Shown one piece after another: positions 54,453 to 63,800 of a stretch of DNA of 64,000 bases (the first letter of the stretch is position 1; each line of letters opens with the position of its first letter). Location of the stretch: assembly GCA_903840265.1 (NCBI GenBank), contig CAIMFH010000075.1:33323-97322 (forward strand). Direction: 5' to 3'. The notes below the pieces were generated by a model, which was not told the origin of the DNA, searched no databases, and saw nothing but the letters and a program-made list of their open reading frames with translations. Both the position numbers and the translations under genes were made by a program. This DNA is from an uncultured Schlesneria sp. Its GTDB lineage: Bacteria; Planctomycetota; Planctomycetia; Planctomycetales; Planctomycetaceae.

Positions 54453-54647
54453 TTGCGGGCTGCGAATTTCCGGACCTTCCGAGAGCTGCAGTAGTTTTCG
54501 CTCAAACGTCGCCAGTTGATCGCGACTTCCCCGCAACTCCGCATGCAAACTCACCAGGGCCTGATGCATCTGTTCCAGATCATGCTGCAGGTGCGCGACC
54601 GCAGTTTCAAGGTTGATCAATCGGTTGTCGGTGTGAGAATCAGTCAT
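54429..54647 (-). CDS. slyX: SlyX-like protein
   Basis: Small acidic coiled-coil protein of 72 residues, matching the SlyX family in length and pattern: RLINLETAVAHLQHDLEQMH with the LE..AHLQ motif, QALVSLHAELRGSRDQLATFERKLLQL, and the closing PEIRSPQEERPPHY, whose PPHY ending is a family hallmark. The molecular role of SlyX is not settled. The gene is divergent from the FadR-type gene, with a 124-base gap between starts, and convergent with the coiled-coil gene. Its stop codon lies inside the terminator hairpin of that neighbour. Confidence 0.85.
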   Translation of the reverse strand: MTDSHTDNRLINLETAVAHLQHDLEQMHQALVSLHAELRGSRDQLATFERKLLQLSEGPEIRSPQEERPPHY

Positions 54648-54771
54648 AGAATTGAAATTTGCAGGGGATCTGTTGCGGTTGTCGGTAGCATGTTATCGAA
54701 TGTCTCAGATCGTGTCGCCTTGTCTGAAAAAATCGAAGGGACGCACGAATCGATAACTGAAGGTGCAACTG

Positions 54772-55494
54772 ATGGCTGTCCCCGATCGAGTTGATGCCGT
54801 CGTGGCAGAACTGGAAAAGATGATCCTGAAAGAAGGCTTGGAACCTGGTGATCGTCTGCCGACGGAGCGCGACCTCAGCAGCCAATTGGATGTCAGCCGT
54901 AGCGTCGTTCGGGAAGCCATGCAACGGCTTCAAAGCCTGGGGCGTGTCATTAGCCTGCAGGGTTCGGGAACGCGAGTCGCCTCACCCAGTGGTGAGCAGG
55001 TGGCCGCGGGTTACCGGTGGCTCTTTCAACATGCCGATCTGCGGCTCGAACATCTGGCGGCCGTGCGTATTCCCCTGGAAACGACGATCGCCTCACTCGC
55101 CGCCGAGCATCGAACAAACTCACATCTGGTTCGACTGGAACAGGCGCAAGTTCGCCTGGCGGACGAGTCGCGAAGTCTTAAGTCCGCCATCGAAGCCGAT
55201 GCCACTTTTCACGCGATTCTGGCCGAGGCCACTGGCAATCCAATCTTTCAGATGATCCTCGGGCCGATCCAGGACTTATTGGTTGAAAGCCGGCGCCGGA
55301 CGATCAGTCGCTTCGGAGCGATCTTGGCTTACGACCATCACCAGAGGATCCTGGCCGCAGTGCAGGCTCAGCAACCGCAACAGGCTTACCGAGCGATGGC
55401 GGACCACTTACAAATGAACGCCACTCATCTGGCAGAACTGGATGCGGACAATGCTCAAGTGCCGACCTCAGAAAATCCCCTGAAACAAGATTGA
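54772..55494 (+). CDS. FadR-subfamily (GntR) transcription regulator
   Basis: DNA-binding regulator of 240 residues. The N-terminal winged helix shows LEPGDRLPTERDLSSQLDVS, RSVVREAMQRLQSLGRV and GSGTRV, the standard GntR pattern. The C-terminal FCD domain (about 85-225) has candidate metal or ligand residues in ADATFHAILAEATGNP and RILAAVQAQQPQQAYRAMADH. FCD regulators usually respond to organic or sugar acids. The ATG at 54772 is supported by AAGGTG about 7 bases upstream; a GTG nine bases earlier is an alternative. The DUF1549/1553 gene begins 77 bases downstream in the same direction, so the two are likely co-transcribed or one controls the other. Confidence 0.92.
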   Translation: MAVPDRVDAVVAELEKMILKEGLEPGDRLPTERDLSSQLDVSRSVVREAMQRLQSLGRVISLQGSGTRVASPSGEQVAAGYRWLFQHADLRLEHLAAVRIPLETTIASLAAEHRTNSHLVRLEQAQVRLADESRSLKSAIEADATFHAILAEATGNPIFQMILGPIQDLLVESRRRTISRFGAILAYDHHQRILAAVQAQQPQQAYRAMADHLQMNATHLAELDADNAQVPTSENPLKQD

Positions 55495-55571
55495 CAGAAT
55501 CTGCCACGATCCATTCAAATGGTCTGACCATTTGCGAGCCCTGCGCCAGCCCGAGGTTTGGAGACCCCGAC

Positions 55572-58500
55572 ATGACCACCTTTCGACAATGCGGGTTCAG
55601 CCTGATTCCCTTGATCGCGTGCAGCGTGTGGATGTCCACAATCGTCAGCGGCGAGGATACGGCTTCTACGAAGATTTTTTCCGAGCAAGTCGCCCCGATT
55701 CTCGAACGCCATTGCGTGCGCTGTCATAGCGACGAAGAGCATAAAGGCGCACTGTCGCTCTCGACTGAGCAGTCGTTACGAAAAGGGGGCGAGAGCGGAG
55801 CGGCCATGCTCCCGAAAAGCGCAGAAGATAGTCTCCTGATTCAATACATCGAAGGCGACAAGCCCGAGATGCCGAAGAACGCACCGCCACTATCGAACCA
55901 AGAGATCCTTCAACTTCGCAATTGGATCAATGCGGGTGCTGAATGGCCGGCAGGCGTGACCCTCAAAAACAAGCAATTCGAAAATCAACCGTGGTGGAGT
56001 TTCGAGCCGTTGTCGCGTCCGGCCGTCCCACACGGGCTAGTGACTGTCGGCGAACGTTCTCCGATCGACAGCTATATTCGCGCGAAGCTGGCAGAGAAAC
56101 ATCTGTCGCAGTCAAAGCCAGCAGACAAGAGGACATTGATTCGCCGCCTGTCGTTCGACCTGCATGGACTACCACCTGACCCCACGGAGATCGATGAGTT
56201 CGTCGCAGACTCGGATCCCACCTCTTACGAAAGACTGGTTGATCGTCTGTTAGCTTCACCACGCTACGGCGAACGATGGGCGCGTCACTGGTTGGATGTC
56301 GTTCACTACGGCGACACACACGGGTATGACAAAGACAAACTGCGTCCCAATGCCTGGCCGTACCGCGACTATGTGATTCGATCACTGAATGAGGACAAGC
56401 CATACGACCGCTTTATCCTGGAGCAACTCGCCGGGGATGTCCTCTGGCCGGAGACCGTTGACGGAATTGTGGGAACCGGATTCATCGCTGCGGGACCATG
56501 GGACTTCATCGGACACGCCGAAGTCCCCGAGTCCAAAACGGATGGCAAGATTGCCAGAAACCTGGACCGCGATGACATGGTCACGACGACCATGAACACG
56601 TTCTGCAGCCTGACTGTTCAATGTGCCCGCTGTCACAATCATAAGTTCGACCCGGTCACACAAACGGACTACTATCGTCTGCAAGCTGTGTTCGCAGCGC
56701 TCGATCGAGCCGACCGGATGTTTGACCCCGACCCGAAAGTCAGTCACCAGCGCCAACAATGGCTTGCCGAACAAAAGCAGTTGAAAGCAGACGAACAACG
56801 ATTGGCCGCTGAAGTAACACGGCTTTGCGGAAATGACCTGAAGGAACTCGATCAACGGATCGCATCGGCCCAGCAGGCAGTCGCCGGCCAGCGAAGACCC
56901 GAATATGGCTATCACAGCGGCATCGAGCCGACCGCCGACAAGACGAAGTGGGTTCAAATCGATCTTGGCCGCGAAGTGCAGATCGCCAAATTGGCCTACG
57001 TTGGTTGTTGGGACGATTTCAACGGCATTGGAGATGGATTCGGCTTCCCCGTGCGGTTCAAAATCGAAGCCTCAAATGATGAAACGTTTTCGACAAACTC
57101 GGCGATGCTCGTGGACCGGACCTCCGCAAATGTTCCGAATCCAGGTACTGCTCTACAGCAGGCCGATGTCTCTAATGTCACAGCGCGATATGTCCGCTTC
57201 ACGGCGACGCGACTCGCCCCGCGCCAGAACGATTTCATTATGGCCCTTGCTGAACTAAGCGTCTTCGATGCGGATGGCAAAAATGTCGCAGCGGGTGCCG
57301 CGGTGTCGGCCTTGGATTCGATCGAAGCTCCGATTCGTTGGAGCAAGAAGAATCTGGTCGATGGGGTCTACACCGGTCAGACGGCGATGGACATCAATCA
57401 ACTGCGCGACCAGCGTTCTGCGTTGATCACAAAATCAGTTCCGCAATCGGTCCGTGACGAAATCCAGCGAACGGCGACGGCGATCAACGATCTCACACAC
57501 CGTTTGGCAACGTTGCCAGCACCGCAATACATCTATGCGGGAATCGTTTACACGGGCGGAGGCACCTTCAGCGGAACAGGGCCCACTGGGGGGAAACCAC
57601 GCACGATTCGCGTTCTCAAACGTGGTGATGTCGGTTCGCCCGCCGATGAAGTCGGCCCCGGATTTGTACCTCTCCAGCGAGGCCAAAGCGGCGAGTTTTC
57701 GCTTGCGCCCGAACATCAGGAAGGAGCCCGTCGTGTTGCACTGGCAAAGTGGATCGTCGATGAGCAGCATCCGCTGACCTGGCGATCGATCGCCAACCGC
57801 CTCTGGCAGCATCACCTGGGGCGTGGCATCGTCGACTCTCCGAACGATTTCGGTCGCATGGGACAGCTGCCGTCTCACCCGGAACTCCTTGATTGGCTGG
57901 CCTGTGAAATTCGTGACGACAAGGCAGCGGACGCCGTACCGGCTCGCTCCCTGAAGCAGTTGCATCGCCAGATCGTGACGAGTGCTACCTATCGCCAAAG
58001 TTCTGATACCGAAGAGAGCTCTGCGGCATCGGCACCTCAGGCGGTTGATTCAACGAACTCCCTCTATTGGCGGGCGAATCGACGGAAGATCGATGCCGAA
58101 TCACTTCGCGATAGTATGCTACTGGTTGCCGGGAAGCTCGATGATCGCATGGGTGGCCCCGCCTTCCAGGACTTCGTGATTGAAAAGCCTGAACACTCGC
58201 CTCACTACGAATACCAGTTGCACGATGCCGAAGATCCCCGGTCGCACCGGCGATCGGTCTATCGCTTTCTCGTTCGTTCGCAGACGCAGCCGTTTATGAC
58301 GACACTCGATTGTGCCGACCCGTCGATGATCGTCGATAAGCGAAACGAAACAGTGACTGCCCTCCAGGCACTAGCACTACTAAACAACAAGCTGGTGCTG
58401 TCCATGTCTCGTCACACCGCCCTGCGTATCACCGCCGCTTCACCCGATGAAGCAACGCAAATTGACTCTGTCTTCCGTCTGGCACTGGGACGTTTCCCAA

Positions 58501-58604
58501 GTGCCGAAGAACGTGATTCGCTGATTGAGTATGCACGGCAGCATGGGTTGAGCCAGGCGTGTCGCGTCATCTTGAACCTCAATGAGTTCGCGTTCGTTGA
58601 TTGA
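55572..58604 (+). CDS. PSCyt1-DUF1549-discoidin-like-DUF1553 protein
   Basis: Exported cytochrome-domain protein of 1010 residues. A signal peptide (FSLIPLIACSVWMSTIVSG) precedes the PSCyt1 heme domain (CVRCHSDEEHKGAL) and DUF1549 (YGERWARHWLDVVHYGDTHG, heme motif CARCHNHKFDP). A galactose-binding, F5/8C-like segment lies at about 455-600 (KWVQIDLGREVQIAKLAYVG ... ARYVRFTATRLAPRQNDF), and DUF1553 follows from about 720. The ATG at 55572 starts the signal peptide; the frame opens upstream and overlaps the FadR stop by chance. Unlike the other DUF1549/1553 genes here it has no DUF1501 partner beside it and instead follows a FadR-type regulator. The discoidin-like part suggests binding to a carbohydrate polymer. 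Confidence 0.92.
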   Translation: MTTFRQCGFSLIPLIACSVWMSTIVSGEDTASTKIFSEQVAPILERHCVRCHSDEEHKGALSLSTEQSLRKGGESGAAMLPKSAEDSLLIQYIEGDKPEMPKNAPPLSNQEILQLRNWINAGAEWPAGVTLKNKQFENQPWWSFEPLSRPAVPHGLVTVGERSPIDSYIRAKLAEKHLSQSKPADKRTLIRRLSFDLHGLPPDPTEIDEFVADSDPTSYERLVDRLLASPRYGERWARHWLDVVHYGDTHGYDKDKLRPNAWPYRDYVIRSLNEDKPYDRFILEQLAGDVLWPETVDGIVGTGFIAAGPWDFIGHAEVPESKTDGKIARNLDRDDMVTTTMNTFCSLTVQCARCHNHKFDPVTQTDYYRLQAVFAALDRADRMFDPDPKVSHQRQQWLAEQKQLKADEQRLAAEVTRLCGNDLKELDQRIASAQQAVAGQRRPEYGYHSGIEPTADKTKWVQIDLGREVQIAKLAYVGCWDDFNGIGDGFGFPVRFKIEASNDETFSTNSAMLVDRTSANVPNPGTALQQADVSNVTARYVRFTATRLAPRQNDFIMALAELSVFDADGKNVAAGAAVSALDSIEAPIRWSKKNLVDGVYTGQTAMDINQLRDQRSALITKSVPQSVRDEIQRTATAINDLTHRLATLPAPQYIYAGIVYTGGGTFSGTGPTGGKPRTIRVLKRGDVGSPADEVGPGFVPLQRGQSGEFSLAPEHQEGARRVALAKWIVDEQHPLTWRSIANRLWQHHLGRGIVDSPNDFGRMGQLPSHPELLDWLACEIRDDKAADAVPARSLKQLHRQIVTSATYRQSSDTEESSAASAPQAVDSTNSLYWRANRRKIDAESLRDSMLLVAGKLDDRMGGPAFQDFVIEKPEHSPHYEYQLHDAEDPRSHRRSVYRFLVRSQTQPFMTTLDCADPSMIVDKRNETVTALQALALLNNKLVLSMSRHTALRITAASPDEATQIDSVFRLALGRFPSAEERDSLIEYARQHGLSQACRVILNLNEFAFVD

Positions 58605-58617
58605 TCTATTGCAGTCA

Positions 58618-61600
58618 TCAGTCGCTGAGCGGCTGTGAACTTCGCAGGTAGGCGAACAGGTTTCGCAATTGTTCTTCAGTCAAATCCTTGAGTTGCCCCT
58701 CGGGCATCAATGACTTACGAGATTTTACTAATTCGTCGATCTCTAATCGTTCCAGTGAGATCGTCTGACCGTCGGGGCTGCGTATCGTGATGGCCTGCGG
58801 ATCCTGCTCGACCAGGAACCCAGTCACGACGCGGCCGTCGTTGAGAACCGCCACCTGAGTTTCAAATCCTTCACGGATCTCGGCGCTCGGATTCACGATG
58901 TGAATCAGCATCTGTCGGATGTCATCCCGTTTGTAAGTCGTCAGGTCAGGACCAATCTTGCCCCCTTGAGCATGCAGCGTGTGGCACTTGCCGCACATCT
59001 GCAGATACAGCTTCTTTCCGGGATATGGATCGCCAACGCCGACCAGCGTCGCCGTGTACCGTTCAATCTGTCCCTGCATGTCCGCAGTGGTCGCCCCCTC
59101 GATGTTTCCCCAATGCTTCTGGACCAGCGAGGCCAGCCGATCGTCTTTATAAATCGTCAAACGACGAACGGTATCAAGCGGGATCGCCGTCGCAGCGATG
59201 TCGCCCGCTTCGACACACTCGACGAGAGCTATCGCCCATGGCTTCCGGCTGACGAGCAGCGACTGGGCGACCGTGCGAACATCTTCGTTCATGTGGCGAT
59301 ATTGCTGCAGAACTACGGTCGCGATTTCCTGGCTTGAATACGCCTGCAGTGAATTCAGGATCGCGGCTTTCAGACCGTCGTCACTGGAGTTCTTCAATGT
59401 TTCCAGCAATACAGGGACAACCTGCGGCTGCTTGACTTCGCCGAAGAGAGCCGCATATTCGGCTCGCTTCGATGCTGGTGCCTTTTCGTCGGCAATCATC
59501 TTCAGGGCTTCCGCAGCGGCGGCAAGATCTCCCTGTCGAACCTTCAATGACAGCGATCCGCCACCTGCTGCGGCCAGTGCTTCAATCAGTTCGACGGGGA
59601 CATTGGTCATGGATCGACCCTGATATGCCTCCTCAAAGCCCTGCATCAGTGCCTTGGTCGTTTCGGGCGACGGGGACTTCTTCAAGAGTTGAGCACACAG
59701 GGCCAGATCTGACCGTTGGCCTGTCGATGCGTATCGTCGCATCAGCCTGGGGAGGATCTCTTTTTGCACGAGTGGCCGCTTCCATAACTCGGGATCGTCG
59801 AGGGTCAATGCAGGGTGCTCGTGCGCTGGTGCGGGTTCACCGGGCTTCGCTGCGGGCGCAACATCACAGGTTGTTTCCAACGCCCACCAGATCAACAGCG
59901 GCTGTCGAGCATCTGTGGCGTCTTCGTCTCGCATCATCAAGTTGTGAATGATCGGCAGTGATTGCTCGGCAGGCAGCCGCTTCGCAGTCGCCGCCAATTG
60001 CGCGCGGACTTCAAGATTCGGGTCGCGTAGAGCCATGTTGGCAACATACCTGGCGACATCAGACGACAATCGTTTTTCGTCACCCAGAAGCCGCACGGTC
60101 CAGGCTCGCACTTGAGGCTCTGCATGTTCAAGCCCCTTGATCGCAGTCGGTTCATCCAGACCGCCGGAAAGATAAAGCGCCCACAATGACTCCACGGCCG
60201 ACTGACCTACCGACGCCAATAGTTTGGACTTCAGCAACGGGATCACGGTCGCATCTTTTCGATCGGCAAGCAGGCGGCGCGCGGTCTCTCGATGCCAGCG
60301 GTCAGGGCTGTCTAGCACGGCGTTCAATTGAGCTGAGGTCAACGACTTCATATCCCCCTCACGAGACTTGCCGGTGTTCGCCTTGGTTTTGGCGCGGATG
60401 CGATAGATCCGGCCGTTCTCACGATCTAGTCCACCCTGGTAGTTCGCCGTATGAGCCAGTTGGCCGTCGTACCAGTCGGCGACATAGATTCCGCCGTCGG
60501 GCCCGTCCTTCACGTCAACCGGGCGGAACCATGTATCCGACGAATCGAGCGCATAGCCGATGTCCTTGGTCTTGAAGGTTGAGCCCGTGGGGATCACATC
60601 GCTCATGACGACGTGATTCAGAATGGCAGCCGCCCCGAACAACTTGCCGCGATACTGGTCGGGCAGCGCAAAGGGCCCGCCGCTGCTCTCATAGATCAGG
60701 AATTCATGCGTGAATCGAGGAACGTTGTGATGTTCCATCGCGGGGAAATAGCCGAACGAATAGGGATTCGATAGCGGACCATGCTTACTGAACCCCTTTT
60801 GCAGGTAGGCTCCCTGCATGTAATGAAATCCGCGAGTGTTACCGCCGTTGTGACCCGAGAAGATGCGCCCCGCAGAGTCAATTTCGAGCCCGAACGCGTT
60901 TCCGCCTCCCTCTGAAAAGATTTCGTATCGTTGAGTCTCGGGGTGATATCGCCAGATGTTCTGGCCTTGAGAGAAGACTGGCTTGCCCACTTCGACCTGA
61001 CCAGCAGAGGTCTTCTTGTGGACCTTCACAGCCCCTGAAACAGTGCTTCCCTGGGCACCATACAGCCAGCCATCCGGCCCCCATCGCAGGCTATTGATGA
61101 CAGAATGCGTGTCCTCCATGCCGAATCCCGACAGGTGAACTTCCGGATCGCCATCGGGAACGTCGTTGCCATCTTTGTCTGCGTAGAACAGCAGGTAAGG
61201 GGGATTGAGCACCCAAAGCCCGCCGCGTCCTTGCACGAAGGAAGTCGCGATGTTCAAGCCGTCGACGAACGTCTTGTGCTTGTCATAGACGCCGTCTCCG
61301 TCAGTGTCTTCGTGGATCGTGATCTTGTCCTTGCCTTTGACACCCGCCGGAGGTGGCTCGGGAATCTTGTCGTAGACCGCTCGCCAGAATTGATCTTTGC
61401 TGAGCAGCTTCAGACCGGCCGGTTCCGGATATTGCAGATACTGCATGACCCACATCCGGCCGCGTTCGTCAAAGTTCAAGAAGAGCGGTTGGGAAACAAT
61501 TGGTTCGGACAGGACGAGATCAACCTGCAGATCGTCGGGGACTTTGAAATGGTCCATCGACTGGCGAGGCGTGAGGGGTTCCTGTTGGACTTCACGCCGA

Positions 61601-63699
61601 ATTACTGTGGCGAACGGGCTGACCTTGGGAGCCGGCACGACCTTCGAGAATGGTTCCAGACCATTTGCAGCAACGGGGCCTGCGGGTTCGCTGGCCCAAG
61701 TCAGATTATCACCCGCACGAAACAGCCACTTTCCCTCCAGCACAATCGCATCGTTCCCCGCGATGAGCTGCGGGGCTCCCGCTTTGAAGCCGCCTGCTCC
61801 CCCTTCGTCGAAAACGCGGATGGCGACGGTGTTCACTGCGCCGGGCTTCAGCGTGCTACCGGGAATCACATAGCGATGAAGGTTGTCGTGTCCGTTGACG
61901 TATTTGGGTGGCATCGCCCCACTGACGCCGACTTTAATTCCATTGATGAAGCATTCGCTCGCGTTGTCGATCTTTTCGATGTAGAGAAAGGATCCTCGCC
62001 CCTTCCAGGCCTCCGGCACTTTGACTTCGCATTGATACCAGGCAAAGCCATCGTATCCAGCCAAATCTTTTGATTGCTGTTCCCATGTTCCAGGGACGGT
62101 CAGGATACGCGGCATCGATGCGGCCGAAACATTCTGGTCGGGCTTGGGGATATCTAGACCCGCTGCCCAATAGATTCCGTTCAGCAACAAGCGTTGGAAG
62201 GCAGGCTGTTCGAAATCACCTTTGTGGCCCAGCGACGTGTAGAACGTTTTGCCGCCGTTCTGACGCTGGAACGTCCAGGCCACCGGTTCCTCTTGAGCGA
62301 TCCCTTCGACGCGGCCTCGCAGTAATTCCGTCGCCTTCGGATCGAGCGGTGTGTTCAAATACAGGGTTCCACCGCTGGGGAACTCGGTGTTGGGGATTCC
62401 CGTTAAGATCGGATGCTTCAGATCACCTACGGGACGGATGATGCCGGTCGTCGTTCCTGCCGTGTGTCCCTGATAGTTGCCGCCGATCAGTTCAAGGTCG
62501 ATCTCCGTCCATGCGGCCAGTCCATCGGGTTGCTTATCGCGCAGGTGGAAGGCATGGCTGGCGGTGCGAATGCCGACGACAGGTTTTCCCGCGGCGACGT
62601 ACTTCCTGATGATCGCGAGTTGGTCGGGCGGAATCGGTCGGCGGCGGACGCTGATCAAGAGGACATCAGCATCGTTGACGACATCGACGCCCGGCAGGTC
62701 GTACTTCTTCGACGGGGACTCGAAGACGAAACTGACTTTAAAATCCTGCCCGAGATGTTTGGCCGCAAATTCCGGCAGCGTTTCTTCGGTACGATATTCG
62801 TCTTCGGCACAGAGGACGACCAGATGAGGTCGCTTGTCCTTGGCGAAGGAGAATGGCTTTCCGCCGAGGATGTCCGCACTGGTGATGGTCGGACACCAAT
62901 ACTTCTCGATGTGCTCGACGATCAGATCATTGCCGGTGAAGTGGTTGACGAACGGCTTCATCGCCGGGTTGTACATTGTATCGGTCATGTCGCGCATTAG
63001 CGCGACGTTCATCCCTTGATAGACCATCTGGCGGATCGAGAACGGGCGTCCCAAGACACACATGTTGGTGTGGACGCCCATCACGATGACGTTTTCGATC
63101 CCGCGGCTTCTCATCAAGCGATACGCTTCGTCCGAATCCGTAATCGCATCGCCTTCATGGATTTCGATCGTGGCGATCTGTCGTGACCAGGCGCGATAAT
63201 TCTTGACCGGTTCGCCACAGTCGCAACCGCCATCGGTGTCATCAATCGGCAGAGGGCTCTCATGGGCGGAATCGATGCGACACCAGCGTTCCAATGGTCG
63301 CTTGGTTTCGACGGCAGGAGCCGCCTGGGCCAGCTTGCGCTGGGGAGCGTCCTTATAGAACTCCATCGTGTCACTGGGACAATGAATAACAAACACACCC
63401 TGGGAACGAGCCGCCTTGACCACTTCGTTCATCCGCGGAGCCATTTCAGCGACCCGCTCGGTGGAGGTCGGGCACCAGTGCTTGTCCCACATGTCGCAGA
63501 TGACGACTGCCGTCTTGTTCGAATCCCATTCGGTCGGCGTCGTCAACGTGTGATAGCGTCCCACTTCGGGTGCGACAGCGACTCGTTTCCGCATCTTCAG
63601 CGCGAGTGGTTTCGATTCGGCCGCGTCGACAAAACCAAGAGCGAAGTCGCCTGCTAGCGAGACGAATAAGAACAGACTCCACATCGCACAACGACGCAT
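58618..63699 (-). CDS. Giant fusion: isochorismatase-like, ThuA-like, PVC propeller, HEAT repeats, cytochrome c
   Basis: Exported 1693-residue protein and the longest gene in the window. After a signal peptide (MWSLFLFVSLAGDFALG) come five parts. (1) An isochorismatase-like cysteine-hydrolase domain, about 55-270, with Asp69 in VVICDMWDKHW and Cys214 in GVHTNMCVLGRP. (2) A ThuA-like domain, about 290-515, with GIRTASHAFHLR and YTSLGHKGDF. (3) A galactose-binding-like domain, about 545-680. (4) A PVC-type propeller with HEAT repeats, about 720-1500, with FNGHNGGNTRGFHYMQGAY-like PVC marks. (5) A terminal heme domain with CGKCHTLHAQGGKIGPDL. ThuA-PVC proteins are common in planctomycetes and linked to sugar oxidation; the hydrolase in front is the unusual part. 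It converges with the DUF1549/1553 gene, 13 bases apart. Confidence 0.9.
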   Translation of the reverse strand: MRRCAMWSLFLFVSLAGDFALGFVDAAESKPLALKMRKRVAVAPEVGRYHTLTTPTEWDSNKTAVVICDMWDKHWCPTSTERVAEMAPRMNEVVKAARSQGVFVIHCPSDTMEFYKDAPQRKLAQAAPAVETKRPLERWCRIDSAHESPLPIDDTDGGCDCGEPVKNYRAWSRQIATIEIHEGDAITDSDEAYRLMRSRGIENVIVMGVHTNMCVLGRPFSIRQMVYQGMNVALMRDMTDTMYNPAMKPFVNHFTGNDLIVEHIEKYWCPTITSADILGGKPFSFAKDKRPHLVVLCAEDEYRTEETLPEFAAKHLGQDFKVSFVFESPSKKYDLPGVDVVNDADVLLISVRRRPIPPDQLAIIRKYVAAGKPVVGIRTASHAFHLRDKQPDGLAAWTEIDLELIGGNYQGHTAGTTTGIIRPVGDLKHPILTGIPNTEFPSGGTLYLNTPLDPKATELLRGRVEGIAQEEPVAWTFQRQNGGKTFYTSLGHKGDFEQPAFQRLLLNGIYWAAGLDIPKPDQNVSAASMPRILTVPGTWEQQSKDLAGYDGFAWYQCEVKVPEAWKGRGSFLYIEKIDNASECFINGIKVGVSGAMPPKYVNGHDNLHRYVIPGSTLKPGAVNTVAIRVFDEGGAGGFKAGAPQLIAGNDAIVLEGKWLFRAGDNLTWASEPAGPVAANGLEPFSKVVPAPKVSPFATVIRREVQQEPLTPRQSMDHFKVPDDLQVDLVLSEPIVSQPLFLNFDERGRMWVMQYLQYPEPAGLKLLSKDQFWRAVYDKIPEPPPAGVKGKDKITIHEDTDGDGVYDKHKTFVDGLNIATSFVQGRGGLWVLNPPYLLFYADKDGNDVPDGDPEVHLSGFGMEDTHSVINSLRWGPDGWLYGAQGSTVSGAVKVHKKTSAGQVEVGKPVFSQGQNIWRYHPETQRYEIFSEGGGNAFGLEIDSAGRIFSGHNGGNTRGFHYMQGAYLQKGFSKHGPLSNPYSFGYFPAMEHHNVPRFTHEFLIYESSGGPFALPDQYRGKLFGAAAILNHVVMSDVIPTGSTFKTKDIGYALDSSDTWFRPVDVKDGPDGGIYVADWYDGQLAHTANYQGGLDRENGRIYRIRAKTKANTGKSREGDMKSLTSAQLNAVLDSPDRWHRETARRLLADRKDATVIPLLKSKLLASVGQSAVESLWALYLSGGLDEPTAIKGLEHAEPQVRAWTVRLLGDEKRLSSDVARYVANMALRDPNLEVRAQLAATAKRLPAEQSLPIIHNLMMRDEDATDARQPLLIWWALETTCDVAPAAKPGEPAPAHEHPALTLDDPELWKRPLVQKEILPRLMRRYASTGQRSDLALCAQLLKKSPSPETTKALMQGFEEAYQGRSMTNVPVELIEALAAAGGGSLSLKVRQGDLAAAAEALKMIADEKAPASKRAEYAALFGEVKQPQVVPVLLETLKNSSDDGLKAAILNSLQAYSSQEIATVVLQQYRHMNEDVRTVAQSLLVSRKPWAIALVECVEAGDIAATAIPLDTVRRLTIYKDDRLASLVQKHWGNIEGATTADMQGQIERYTATLVGVGDPYPGKKLYLQMCGKCHTLHAQGGKIGPDLTTYKRDDIRQMLIHIVNPSAEIREGFETQVAVLNDGRVVTGFLVEQDPQAITIRSPDGQTISLERLEIDELVKSRKSLMPEGQLKDLTEEQLRNLFAYLRSSQPLSD

Positions 63700-63800
63700 C
63701 CCGATCTCCTTTGATCCAAGTCAAACTGGCATCAGAGCAGTTTGATTTGAATCCCCGCAAATTGCCAGTTCGAGGGAGGTCGAGAGTGAAGGAGGATCGT

